Below are positions 8,968-18,034 of a stretch of DNA of 64,000 bases, piece after piece. Origin of the DNA: Pseudanabaena sp. BC1403. Its GTDB lineage: Bacteria; Cyanobacteriota; Cyanobacteriia; Pseudanabaenales; Pseudanabaenaceae. The DNA lies in NCBI RefSeq assembly GCF_002914585.1, contig NZ_PDDM01000011.1:98170-162169 (forward strand), read 5' to 3'. Within the stretch, counting starts at the first letter, position 1. Each line of letters opens with the position of its first letter. The notes beneath the pieces were generated by a model that was given only the letters and a program-made list of their open reading frames with translations, did not search any database and was not told the DNA's origin. The translations under genes and the position numbers were made by a program.

Positions 8968-11503
8968 TGGCTACTACCTCTTTAAAAAGCTTTGGTGCGA
9001 TCGCTAAGAATCCCGCACAATCAGTTACGGTTGTTTCTCTAGCTACGTTATTAGCAGCATAGATATCTACCTCACCCTTCGCATTTAGTTGCCAACCCGT
9101 AGCTTCCACAATAGGTGTTTTCGCATTCTCAGATTGCGGTGTAGTTGTTAAAGCGGCGGGATTGCGGAAAGCAGAAGGATCGCGGAGATCGTTCCAAGGA
9201 TGGGAGCTATTACGGCGATTACTAGGATCTTCAGGTAACCCTCCTCGCCCTGTGGCGACAAACCGACTATTGCCATAGGTTCTACAACCTTGGACAATTC
9301 TCTGGCTCGGATCATCGATATTGCTAGGTAGCTCGATTAACCCTGCGGTGGGAGTGAAAGCAAGATTGCTGATATTTACCGTGCCGCTTAGCCCAAATTG
9401 CGAACTTGCTGTGATGTCATTTTCTGATGTCAATTGCGGACGAAATTTCAGTCCAAATAATCCCTGCGTAGTGATGTTGATATTCCCACCTGATCCTCGC
9501 ACAGCATTAGCAATAATGTCACTGTTTTCTATTCCCACAATCACAGGTGAGTTAATTGTCAAGTTACCACCATTACCATTACCCGCAGCAGTGGCAGAAA
9601 TCAAGCTATTGTGACGCATCAACAGATTGCTTTGGAGGTTTAAGCGAATATCTCCTCCGTTTCCAGAGGCGGTAGAGGCGACAATACTACTTTTGCCATC
9701 TAGAAACAGAGAGTTGGCATTAATCTGTATATTCCCAGCAAGCCCTGGACCATCATTTTTGACGCTCACAGCCGCCCCATCAGCAATGCGTAATGATGGC
9801 GTATTAATGGTGAGAGAACCCGCATTACCAGTGGGAATAGCAGGTAGTATAAAAGCTGCTTGAGTCTCTGGACTAAGAAGTTCAGCGTTTGAAGTAATGC
9901 GAGAGATTACCCCAGCCGCATTACCCTCAGTACCACACCCTTGGATTTCGATGGACTTTGAAGCGTTAATTTCCACGCTACCTGCTGAACCAGTGGCAAC
10001 GGTAGAAGATCCCAGAGCTGCTCCCCCTTGAAGCACTAATCTAGAGGTGTTGATGACTAAGCTATTAGCATTACCAGAACCCTGAGTAAAAGTAGTTAGC
10101 GAACTTTCTGAAAATGCCAGAGGATTGAAACCTGCAATTTCGATTTGATCTGTTGCCTTCACTTGGATTGTGCCAGTGTCTCCAGAGCGTAAGGCTACAG
10201 AAATAATCTGACCAGAATCTAGAACCCTGAGAATTCTGGTGGATAACATGATATTCCCTGCATTGCCGCTATCTGCTGAAAATGTTGTGAGCGCAGTATA
10301 AATGGCTGGGTTGTTGCTGTTAAAGCCAATGACCTCGGTCGAGCCGCTCACATTTGCGGTAATATTCCCACCTGCTGTTTGCGTCCGAGTTCTAGTCAAA
10401 ATTCTGGCTCCATCTTGGAGGGATAACTGGGCAGCAGAGATGGCAATATCTCCAGTCCGTCCTGTGCCGAAATTTTGGATTTGCATGAAACTTCCCAAGT
10501 CACCATTGGCTGTATTCCCTGCCAAATTGAGGGAGCCAGTGGCATTAACCGTAATTCCTCCAGACGGTTGCGTTCCTAAGTTTTGGAGCAACAAAGAAGA
10601 ACCCTCAGTCAAGCTAATGTTTCCTCCTTGCAATCGGATGGAGCCGTTACTACCGCTAGCGTCCAGTAGTGATTCTTTCGCAAGATGAATATCGTTAAAT
10701 TGCGGCACAGATGAATAATCGCCAACCCAACCCGTAGAAGTAGGCTTGAGTACCACTTGCCCATTACTAACACTACCCACCTCTAGATGCCCACCGCCAT
10801 TAGTGGTGACAACGCCACCAGAAAAGTTTACAGCACCGCCAATCAATGCCAGCGTATTATTTGCACTGATTTGTAATCCGATTGGGGTATTGATGTTACT
10901 GGGCGTACCAAAGCCAGTAACATCGAACAACTTATTTCCCTGACCCTGCACAGTAATTGTTCCTGCATTGCTACCCATATTTAAGCCAATCGGCGATGCA
11001 ATTGTGAGCAGTGGTGATGCTTGGGGGGTAATGGCACTAAATTCCGCGCCATCAGCAAATTTAATACTATTTGCTGTAGTTCCTACAAACGATCCACCGA
11101 TATTTAGACTGGCATTGGGACCAAAAATAATCCCACTGGGATTGATTAAAAACAAACTCACAGGATTGCTATTATTTGTGGTTTGAATCATGCCATCAAT
11201 GTTAGAAACATTGCCTCCCGTCACCCGACTAAAAATGGTCGAAATATTTGGTGTGTTAACTAGATTAAAAGTAGCAGAACCACCCGTGGGTACTGAGAAC
11301 TGATTAAAACTATGGAATAGATTTCCTCCACTATTGGGCTGATTACCATTGGTAATCGTAAAATTGAGATTGTCGGGACTGGTGACTGTAGTAGAAAGTG
11401 TGCCATCGGCTGTCACGCTCTGAGCAGAAACATTTGTGGGTAAAAGCATTCCCAAGAATAGAAAGCTAGAACCACACCACCATAGTCTTTGACTAAAATT
11501 CAT
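8957..11503 (-). CDS. TPS exoprotein paralogue 5 (TpsA-like)
   Basis: An 848-residue TpsA-like exoprotein with the array's standard layout: signal peptide, TPS domain (here LINPSGIIFG), Gly/Asn-rich beta-helix and conserved C-terminal region. It pairs with paralogue 6 over most of its length, with differences concentrated at about residues 340-560. That segment here has an extra cysteine (IEIQGCGTEGNAAG), rare in these beta-helices. The C-terminus carries the LFKEVVANEF extension, which overlaps the next gene by 11 bp. The ATG at 11503 lies 14 bp after the preceding stop, with TAAAGAGGTAG as the ribosome-binding spacer. Confidence 0.9.
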   Translation of the reverse strand: MNFSQRLWWCGSSFLFLGMLLPTNVSAQSVTADGTLSTTVTSPDNLNFTITNGNQPNSGGNLFHSFNQFSVPTGGSATFNLVNTPNISTIFSRVTGGNVSNIDGMIQTTNNSNPVSLFLINPSGIIFGPNASLNIGGSFVGTTANSIKFADGAEFSAITPQASPLLTIASPIGLNMGSNAGTITVQGQGNKLFDVTGFGTPSNINTPIGLQISANNTLALIGGAVNFSGGVVTTNGGGHLEVGSVSNGQVVLKPTSTGWVGDYSSVPQFNDIHLAKESLLDASGSNGSIRLQGGNISLTEGSSLLLQNLGTQPSGGITVNATGSLNLAGNTANGDLGSFMQIQNFGTGRTGDIAISAAQLSLQDGARILTRTRTQTAGGNITANVSGSTEVIGFNSNNPAIYTALTTFSADSGNAGNIMLSTRILRVLDSGQIISVALRSGDTGTIQVKATDQIEIAGFNPLAFSESSLTTFTQGSGNANSLVINTSRLVLQGGAALGSSTVATGSAGSVEINASKSIEIQGCGTEGNAAGVISRITSNAELLSPETQAAFILPAIPTGNAGSLTINTPSLRIADGAAVSVKNDGPGLAGNIQINANSLFLDGKSSIVASTASGNGGDIRLNLQSNLLMRHNSLISATAAGNGNGGNLTINSPVIVGIENSDIIANAVRGSGGNINITTQGLFGLKFRPQLTSENDITASSQFGLSGTVNISNLAFTPTAGLIELPSNIDDPSQRIVQGCRTYGNSRFVATGRGGLPEDPSNRRNSSHPWNDLRDPSAFRNPAALTTTPQSENAKTPIVEATGWQLNAKGEVDIYAANNVARETTVTDCAGFLAIAPKLFKEVVANEF

Positions 11504-11517
11504 TGGCTACTACCTCT

Positions 11518-14034
11518 TTAAAAAGTTTTGCTTGTAATCGCCAAGAATCCTGCGCAATCAGTTACGGTTGTTCCTATAGCTGCGTTATTAACAGCATAGA
11601 TATCTACCTCACCCTTCGCATTTAATTGCCAACCCGTAGCTTCCACAATGGGTGTTTTCGCATTCTCAGATTGCTTTTCGGATTGCTTTACAGTTGCTAA
11701 AGCACTGGGATTGCGGAAAGCAGAAGGATCACGCAGATCTGTCCAAGGATGGTTACTATTGCGGCGATCGCTAGGATCTTCAGGCAACCCTCCTCGACCT
11801 GTGGCGACAAACCGACTATTGCCATAGGTTCTACAACCTTGGACAATTCGCTGACTCGGATCATCGATATTGCTAGGTAGCTCGATTAAACCTGCGGTGG
11901 GAGTAAAAGCAAGGTTGCTGATATTTACCGTGCCGCTTAGCCCAAATTGCGAACTTGCCGTGATGTCATTTTCTGATGTCAATTGCGGACGGAATTTCAG
12001 TCCAAATAAACCTTGCGTAGTGATGTTGATATTACCACCTGATCCTCGCACCGCATTCGCAATAATGTCACTGTTTTCTATCCCCACAATCACAGGTGAG
12101 TTAATTGTCAAGTTACCACCATTACCAGCACCACCTGCTTCAGCGCTGATGAGACTACCATGACGCATCAATAGGAGATCGCGAACTTGCAGGTTAATAT
12201 TGCCACCTTCACCAACTTTGGTGGAAGTGGAGAGGCGACCATTATCGAGTTTAATGGTATTCGCATTAATTGTGAGTGTGCCAGCATCACCAAGAACTTG
12301 ATTCTCAGCGATCACAGTTCCCCCGTTACGAACCATCAAAGTTGGCGTATTAATTGTAATATTGCCTGCATCCGCTTGGGAAGTAGGATTGTTAGTTAAT
12401 ACAAATGTACGCGCCACCGCACCTATGTAACTTGGGTTCTGGCTATCTTTCACCCCACTGACATCGATCGACTCAGACGCATTGATTGTGAGATTGCCAG
12501 CACTCCCAGTACTCACAGTAGAAACTGAAACCAGTCCCCCATCTTGAATTGATAGCGTGCGCGTATCGAGCTGAAGATTTCCTGCATTACCAGAACCAAA
12601 AGTATTCGCTGATAGGAGACTAATTACTGTGGAATTATTAGGAAGGGCATCCAAGCTCGAAACCATCACCTTATCAGCGATGACATTGACATTTCCCCCA
12701 TTCCCCCTACTAAAAGTTCTAGTGCCAACATTCCCGCCTCCAAAAATAGTCAGTTGATTAGTGGAGATAGATAAATCTCCACCCTGACCAGTACCAAGGG
12801 TAGCGGCGATCAGCACCCCAAATATCGGTGCAGTAGAAGGATTGCCAGGTTGAATCCCACCTACTCCTACTTCATTCGCTTTAACGGTTATATTGCCTCC
12901 TTGGGCATTACCGAAGGCACGATCCATCACGATTGCCCCTTTATCAATCATCAGCTTGGGGGTAGTAATGAAAATATTGCCTGCCCCTCCAGCGGCAGTA
13001 GTTTCATTCACCACACCACTAGAACTGAGAAAATCTGGAGACATACCAATTACTTGCAAGGATTCTGTGGCGTTGATCGTAACATCGCCTGCCTTTTGAA
13101 TGCCGAGGTTTTGGACAACTGCGATCGAACCACCACTAAGACTAACCTGTTTACCTTGCATTTGAATTGAACCAGGACTAGTGCCACGAACTGCTACTAA
13201 GGCGCGTTGGCTCATCTGAATATTGCCAAAGCTAGCGGCATTGGGATATGCGAGTGTCAATCCTTGCGATGTTGCACCAATCTCAACGCTGCCTCCAGTG
13301 ACACTTCCCAATTCAATTCGCCCACCTAAAGCTGAAATCACACCCCCCTCTAGAGAGACATTTCCACCCACCAAAGCCAGTGTTTGACCAGATTGAACCT
13401 GTAAACCGCTTAAATTTAAATTAGTCAGATTTGAAACAGATGATGCGCCATTTAACCTAGCGTTACTACCATTTCCCTGTACGGTGATATTTCCCGAATT
13501 GCTCCCCATATTTAAGCCAATTGGCGATGCGACCGTCAGCAGCGGATTAGTAGTGCTGTCGCTAGCACTAAATTCCACCCCATCCGCAAATTTGATACTA
13601 TTTGCCGTCGTACCGACAAATGATCCGCCAATATTTAGTCTTGCATTGGGACCAAAAATAATCCCACTTGGATTGATTAGAAACAAACTCACAGGATTGC
13701 TATTATTTGTGGTCTGAATCATGCCATCAATGTTAGAAACACTACCTCCCGTCACCCGACTAAAAATGGTTGTAATATTCGGTGTGCTTACTAGATTAAA
13801 AGTTGCCGAACCACCCGTCGGTACTGAGAACTGACTAAAACTATGGAATAGATTTGCTCCACTATTGGGTTGATTACCATTGGTAATCGTAAAATTGAGA
13901 TTGTCAGGACTAGTGACTGTTGTAGAAAGTGTGCCATCGGCTGTCACAGATTGCGCTGAGACAGTTATGGGTAAAAGCATTCCCAAGAACAGAAAACTAG
14001 AACCACACCACAATAGTTTTTGACTAAAATTCAT
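11518..14034 (-). CDS. TPS exoprotein paralogue 4 (TpsA-like)
   Basis: An 838-residue TpsA-like exoprotein. I place the start at the ATG at 14034 (MNFSQKLLW). It matches the other paralogues' leader, lies 14 bp after the preceding stop and has GGAG close upstream. The longer frame from 14088 would run back into the previous gene. Leader and TPS domain are near-identical to the siblings. The middle (about residues 185-580) is its own. From GNGGNLTINSPVIVGIENSD onward it rejoins paralogues 5 and 6 almost perfectly. Near the C-terminus it has a QSEKQSE duplication, shared with paralogue 1. Confidence 0.9.
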   Translation of the reverse strand: MNFSQKLLWCGSSFLFLGMLLPITVSAQSVTADGTLSTTVTSPDNLNFTITNGNQPNSGANLFHSFSQFSVPTGGSATFNLVSTPNITTIFSRVTGGSVSNIDGMIQTTNNSNPVSLFLINPSGIIFGPNARLNIGGSFVGTTANSIKFADGVEFSASDSTTNPLLTVASPIGLNMGSNSGNITVQGNGSNARLNGASSVSNLTNLNLSGLQVQSGQTLALVGGNVSLEGGVISALGGRIELGSVTGGSVEIGATSQGLTLAYPNAASFGNIQMSQRALVAVRGTSPGSIQMQGKQVSLSGGSIAVVQNLGIQKAGDVTINATESLQVIGMSPDFLSSSGVVNETTAAGGAGNIFITTPKLMIDKGAIVMDRAFGNAQGGNITVKANEVGVGGIQPGNPSTAPIFGVLIAATLGTGQGGDLSISTNQLTIFGGGNVGTRTFSRGNGGNVNVIADKVMVSSLDALPNNSTVISLLSANTFGSGNAGNLQLDTRTLSIQDGGLVSVSTVSTGSAGNLTINASESIDVSGVKDSQNPSYIGAVARTFVLTNNPTSQADAGNITINTPTLMVRNGGTVIAENQVLGDAGTLTINANTIKLDNGRLSTSTKVGEGGNINLQVRDLLLMRHGSLISAEAGGAGNGGNLTINSPVIVGIENSDIIANAVRGSGGNINITTQGLFGLKFRPQLTSENDITASSQFGLSGTVNISNLAFTPTAGLIELPSNIDDPSQRIVQGCRTYGNSRFVATGRGGLPEDPSDRRNSNHPWTDLRDPSAFRNPSALATVKQSEKQSENAKTPIVEATGWQLNAKGEVDIYAVNNAAIGTTVTDCAGFLAITSKTF

Positions 14035-14048
14035 TGAATACTCCATTT

Positions 14049-17000
14049 TTAAAAAGATTTGTTTGCGATCGCCAAGAATCCTGCACAATCAGTTACAGGT
14101 ATTCCTCTTGTTTCGTTATTGGCAGCATAGATCTCCACTTCGCCCTTTGCATTTAGTTGCCAACCCGTAGCTTCCACAATGGGTGTTTTCGCATTCTCAA
14201 ATTGCGGTGTAGTTGCTAAAGCATTGGGATTGCGGAAAGCAGAAGGATCACGGAGATCTGTCCAAGGATGGACGCTATTGCGGCGATCGCTTGGGTCATC
14301 AGGCAACCCTCCTCGACCTGTGGAGACAAATCGACTATTGCCATAGGTTCTACAACCTTGGACAATTCTCTGGCTCGGATCATCAATATTGCTAGGCAGC
14401 TCGATTAACCCTGCGGTGGGAGTAAAAGCAAGGTTGCTAATATTTACCGTGCCGCTTAGCCCAAATTGCGAACTTGCCGTGATGTCGTTATCAACGGTGC
14501 GGTAAGGACGGTATTTCAACCCAAAGATGCCATTAGTACTAATTTGGATATTGCCCCCATTGCCTTGAAAGGCATTAGCGACTATATCACTATTGCCTAG
14601 ACCAATAATGAAAGGACTGCTAATCGTAATATTACCGCCATTGCCCTTACCGCCCGCTTCCGCCGATAGCAAACTTTCATTCCGCAACAGAAGCAGTTCC
14701 CCAAGGGAAAGATTCAGGTTGCCGCCATTACCAAAGTTCGTTTGGGCATTGATTTGGGAAGCATCATTTAAAAATAGCGATCGCGCATTTACTTGAATAG
14801 TGCCACCATCACCCGTACCTTGACTGCGACTAGTGATTTGGGAACTATTCGCTAGGGTAACTTGTTGAGAGCTGATGTTAATGTTTCCAGCTTTACCCAT
14901 GCCTGATGAAGCTGTAGAAAGTTGGGCATAGTCTGCCAACAAAAGTCGGGAAGTACGTAGATCTAAGGAACCACTGTTACCATTACCTGAGGATTGACTG
15001 CTAATGATACTTCCTTGAACATTTATATTATTGGCGGAGATCTCCACATTGCCTGCATTGCCACTACCTTGAGTAGATGTAGAGATTTCAGAACCATTGA
15101 ATAGGGAAAGCGAACCCTTTGGTATTGTGAGCTTCACCTCCCCCGCTGCTCCAGTGCTAGAGGTATTAGAAGAGACCCTTGCCCGATCAATTGTCACGTC
15201 ATCAGCGTTGATGTTAATGTTTCCCGCTCGCCCACTCCCAGAGGAGGATGCTGACAGTTCCGCCCCATCTCGTAAGTTTAATTGCGCAGTGCTGATATCA
15301 ATGTTGCCTGCATTGCCACTGCTACTGGTGAGCGCCGAAAGGCGACTATTGTTGCCGATGTCAATGCCTTTGCTAGCGTTGAGGTTGATGTTGCCTGCAA
15401 GTCCTGAATTGCTGGTACTACTGGCAATTTGGCTATTGTCAAAGCGAATCAATCCGCTACTAGTGAGAGTGACATTGCCAGCGGAGTCCAGTCCCTTGGT
15501 ATCGCTTTCGATGCGGCTGTTGTTGAGGGTGAGATTACCCACACTGTTGATATTGACATCGCCCGAACGTCCTGTACCATCTGTTGAAATATTAATCGCT
15601 CCCGTAAATGGAGTGGAAATAGAAACCTGTTTACTTGTTAGAACCACGGTATCGGCGATCGCTAAATCCCCATGCCCCAAAATCGACACTGCCCCCGCCC
15701 GATCGGAAGATGATGTCGTTAGTAATGTCAGTCCAGATATCTGATTTTGGGCTTCTAATTTGATCGAACCACCATTGCTAGATGTTCCGTTAGGAGCAAC
15801 AGAAAAAGTATATAAACTGCTCATATTGCCAAGGATATCTCCTTCTTTGGCAATTAGATTGATGTCACCACCATACCCGCTATTACCTGTCTGTGCAACG
15901 GATGAGGAGTATAGATCCCTCTGGTTAGAAAGATTGCCGTTAGTCGCAGAAAATGTAATATTGCCACCATTGCCACTATTCACTTGTCCAATGGATAAGG
16001 AGGACAAATCTCCTAGATTAGAAAGATTGCCGTTAGTCGCAGAAAATGTAATATTGCCACCATTGCCACTATTCACTAGTGCGAAGGATATAGAATATAA
16101 ATCCCCTTGGTTAGAAAGATTGCCGTTAGTCGTAGAAAATGTAATATTGCCCCCATTGCCACTATTCATAACCCCTAGGGAATAGGCGCTCAAACTACTC
16201 TCATTTAAAAGGTTCCCATTGCTCACAGAAAGTGTAATATTGCCTCCATTGCCACTATTATCAGTTGAGAAGGAATCAGAAGACATAAGGCCTTGGCTAA
16301 TAAGGTTCCCATTAATCGCAGAAAGGGTGATATCGCCTCCATTACCATTTGTCCCTGTGAACGAAGCGGATAATAAACTATTAACAGAGAGATTACCGTT
16401 AGTTACAGAAAAGCTAATTGCACCTCCTTTCCCTGTACCTTGGCTATTTACTGATGAAGATAATAAAGCATTAACAGAGAGATTACCGTTAGTTGCAGAA
16501 AGGCTAATTGCACCTCCATTCGCTGTACCTATACCTGCACCTAGGCTATTTGCTACTGAAAATAAGTTTCCATTAACAGAGAGATTGCCATTAGTCGTGG
16601 CAATCGTGATATCGCCCCCATACCCACTATTGGCTGTTAAAAATGTGCTTGAGTCAAAGTTATTGCTTGAGATATTGCCATTGGCAAAAAGATTGATGCT
16701 GCCACCATTCACACCATCGCCAAAAGCAACCGAGTTCAAATCTCCCGTTACAATATCCCCAGCAGCATTCAGAATGATTGAACCGCCATCCCCACCCGTG
16801 AAATTGGAGGTGTTAACACTGGCAACCCTAATGCTACCAGCAGGCAGTCCCGCCACTGTCCCCGTTGTAAAATTGGTGGATCCCACTCCCAGTTGGGGCA
16901 AATTGGATGTAGGTAAAGAAGTCACCCCAGCTCGTAAAATTGCCGCAGACTGCGTCGTTAGAGTAATAAAATCTGGATCACTACTGGGAACGGTGATATC

Positions 17001-18020
17001 GGGGCCCGTAATGGTAATATTTCCTCCCTCAATGCTCCCCGTCGCTTCTACCTTCAGGGCTACGCCTGTATAGTCTCCAAATACCACATCCCCATTAGCA
17101 TAAATGATCGGATCGAATAGGCTGATAAACTTACCTGGAGTACCTGTCACCGTCTGAAATGAAACATTACCACCACTGACAAAATGGGCATCTCCAGAAA
17201 TATTCCCATTGCTTATCAATCTCAGATCTCCCCCACTCCGCAAGGCTCCTCCAGCATGGTTCAAGGCTAGGATATCAACACTCTGATTTCCTTGAATCGT
17301 CAAGTTCCTTCCTGCTTGGGCGAGGAATGGAGTTATGACAGTATCTCGAATCTTCACGGTATCCTGTGCTTTTAAGGTAATATCTCTCCCTGCTATCAAT
17401 TGTCCTTGCAGATCTAGGCTACCACCTTCCAGTATTAGATCCACTCCTGTGGTGAGATTGCTCCGTATTGTTATCGGTGCTGCATTTGCTCCCATGTGTA
17501 ACCCAATTGGCGAATTAATCGTTAACAATGGTTGGCTATTGGTGTTCACCGCACTAAACTCTGTTCCATCAACAAATTTGACGCTATTTGCTGTCGTGCC
17601 TACAAACGATCCACCGATATTTAGACTGGCATTGGGACCAAAAATAATCCCACTGGGATTGAGTAGAAACAAACTTACAGGATTGCTGCTATTTGTAGTC
17701 TGAATCAAGCCATCTATATTAGAAATATTCCCTCCCGTCACCCGACTAAAAATTGTTGAAATATTCGGTGTGTTGACTAAATCAAAGGTTGCTGAACCTC
17801 CCGTCGGCACTGAGAATTGATTAAAGCTATGGAATAGATTGCCTCCACTATTGGGCTGATTGCCATTGGTAATCGTAAAGTTAAGATTGTCGGGACTGGT
17901 GACTGTTGTAGATAGTGTGCCATCAGCTGTCACGCTCTGCGCAGAAACATTTGTGGGTAAAAGCATTCCCAAGAATAGGAAGCTAGAACCGCACCACCAT
18001 AGTCTTTGACTAAAACTCAT
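14049..18020 (-). CDS. TPS exoprotein paralogue 3, long variant with 31-residue internal repeats
   Basis: The largest member, 1323 residues from the ATG at 18020 (MSFSQRLWW), which lies 14 bp after the preceding stop with AGAGG before it. Signal peptide and TPS domain match the siblings up to about residue 165. The unique body then contains tandem 31-residue repeats of the form NSGNGGNITFS-TNGNLSN-GDLYS, encoded by 93-bp units at about 15860-16420. Similar but more diverged turns follow. The approach to the C-terminus also differs (GIFGLKYRPYRTVDND instead of GLFGLKFRPQLTSEND). From DITASSQFGLSG on it is the same as the others. This abrupt join looks like a recombination junction. Confidence 0.9.
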   Translation of the reverse strand: MSFSQRLWWCGSSFLFLGMLLPTNVSAQSVTADGTLSTTVTSPDNLNFTITNGNQPNSGGNLFHSFNQFSVPTGGSATFDLVNTPNISTIFSRVTGGNISNIDGLIQTTNSSNPVSLFLLNPSGIIFGPNASLNIGGSFVGTTANSVKFVDGTEFSAVNTNSQPLLTINSPIGLHMGANAAPITIRSNLTTGVDLILEGGSLDLQGQLIAGRDITLKAQDTVKIRDTVITPFLAQAGRNLTIQGNQSVDILALNHAGGALRSGGDLRLISNGNISGDAHFVSGGNVSFQTVTGTPGKFISLFDPIIYANGDVVFGDYTGVALKVEATGSIEGGNITITGPDITVPSSDPDFITLTTQSAAILRAGVTSLPTSNLPQLGVGSTNFTTGTVAGLPAGSIRVASVNTSNFTGGDGGSIILNAAGDIVTGDLNSVAFGDGVNGGSINLFANGNISSNNFDSSTFLTANSGYGGDITIATTNGNLSVNGNLFSVANSLGAGIGTANGGAISLSATNGNLSVNALLSSSVNSQGTGKGGAISFSVTNGNLSVNSLLSASFTGTNGNGGDITLSAINGNLISQGLMSSDSFSTDNSGNGGNITLSVSNGNLLNESSLSAYSLGVMNSGNGGNITFSTTNGNLSNQGDLYSISFALVNSGNGGNITFSATNGNLSNLGDLSSLSIGQVNSGNGGNITFSATNGNLSNQRDLYSSSVAQTGNSGYGGDINLIAKEGDILGNMSSLYTFSVAPNGTSSNGGSIKLEAQNQISGLTLLTTSSSDRAGAVSILGHGDLAIADTVVLTSKQVSISTPFTGAINISTDGTGRSGDVNINSVGNLTLNNSRIESDTKGLDSAGNVTLTSSGLIRFDNSQIASSTSNSGLAGNINLNASKGIDIGNNSRLSALTSSSGNAGNIDISTAQLNLRDGAELSASSSGSGRAGNININADDVTIDRARVSSNTSSTGAAGEVKLTIPKGSLSLFNGSEISTSTQGSGNAGNVEISANNINVQGSIISSQSSGNGNSGSLDLRTSRLLLADYAQLSTASSGMGKAGNINISSQQVTLANSSQITSRSQGTGDGGTIQVNARSLFLNDASQINAQTNFGNGGNLNLSLGELLLLRNESLLSAEAGGKGNGGNITISSPFIIGLGNSDIVANAFQGNGGNIQISTNGIFGLKYRPYRTVDNDITASSQFGLSGTVNISNLAFTPTAGLIELPSNIDDPSQRIVQGCRTYGNSRFVSTGRGGLPDDPSDRRNSVHPWTDLRDPSAFRNPNALATTPQFENAKTPIVEATGWQLNAKGEVEIYAANNETRGIPVTDCAGFLAIANKSF
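15862..16420 (-). repeat. 93-bp tandem repeats inside TPS paralogue 3
   Basis: The plus-strand block ATTGCC-CCATTGCCACTATT recurs at 15960, 16053, 16146 and 16239, exactly 93 bp apart, with a weaker copy at 16332. Flanking copies at about 15862 and 16417 are off-register. Each unit encodes 31 residues, a plausible beta-helix rung group. The register is in frame, so copy number could change without breaking the gene. Confidence 0.85.
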
Positions 18021-18034
18021 TGAATAATACCTCT

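Noticed and set aside
14035..14088. Longer N-termini for TPS paralogues 2, 3 and 4.
   Set aside because: The extra codons would overlap the preceding paralogue's end in another frame. The internal MNFSQ/MSFSQ start matches the sibling leaders and has a ribosome-binding site.
15862..16420. Regularly spaced repeats that might suggest a CRISPR array.
   Set aside because: The period is 93 bp and the spacers are themselves similar and in frame within a coding region. The same holds for the 63-bp repeats at 30887-31201.
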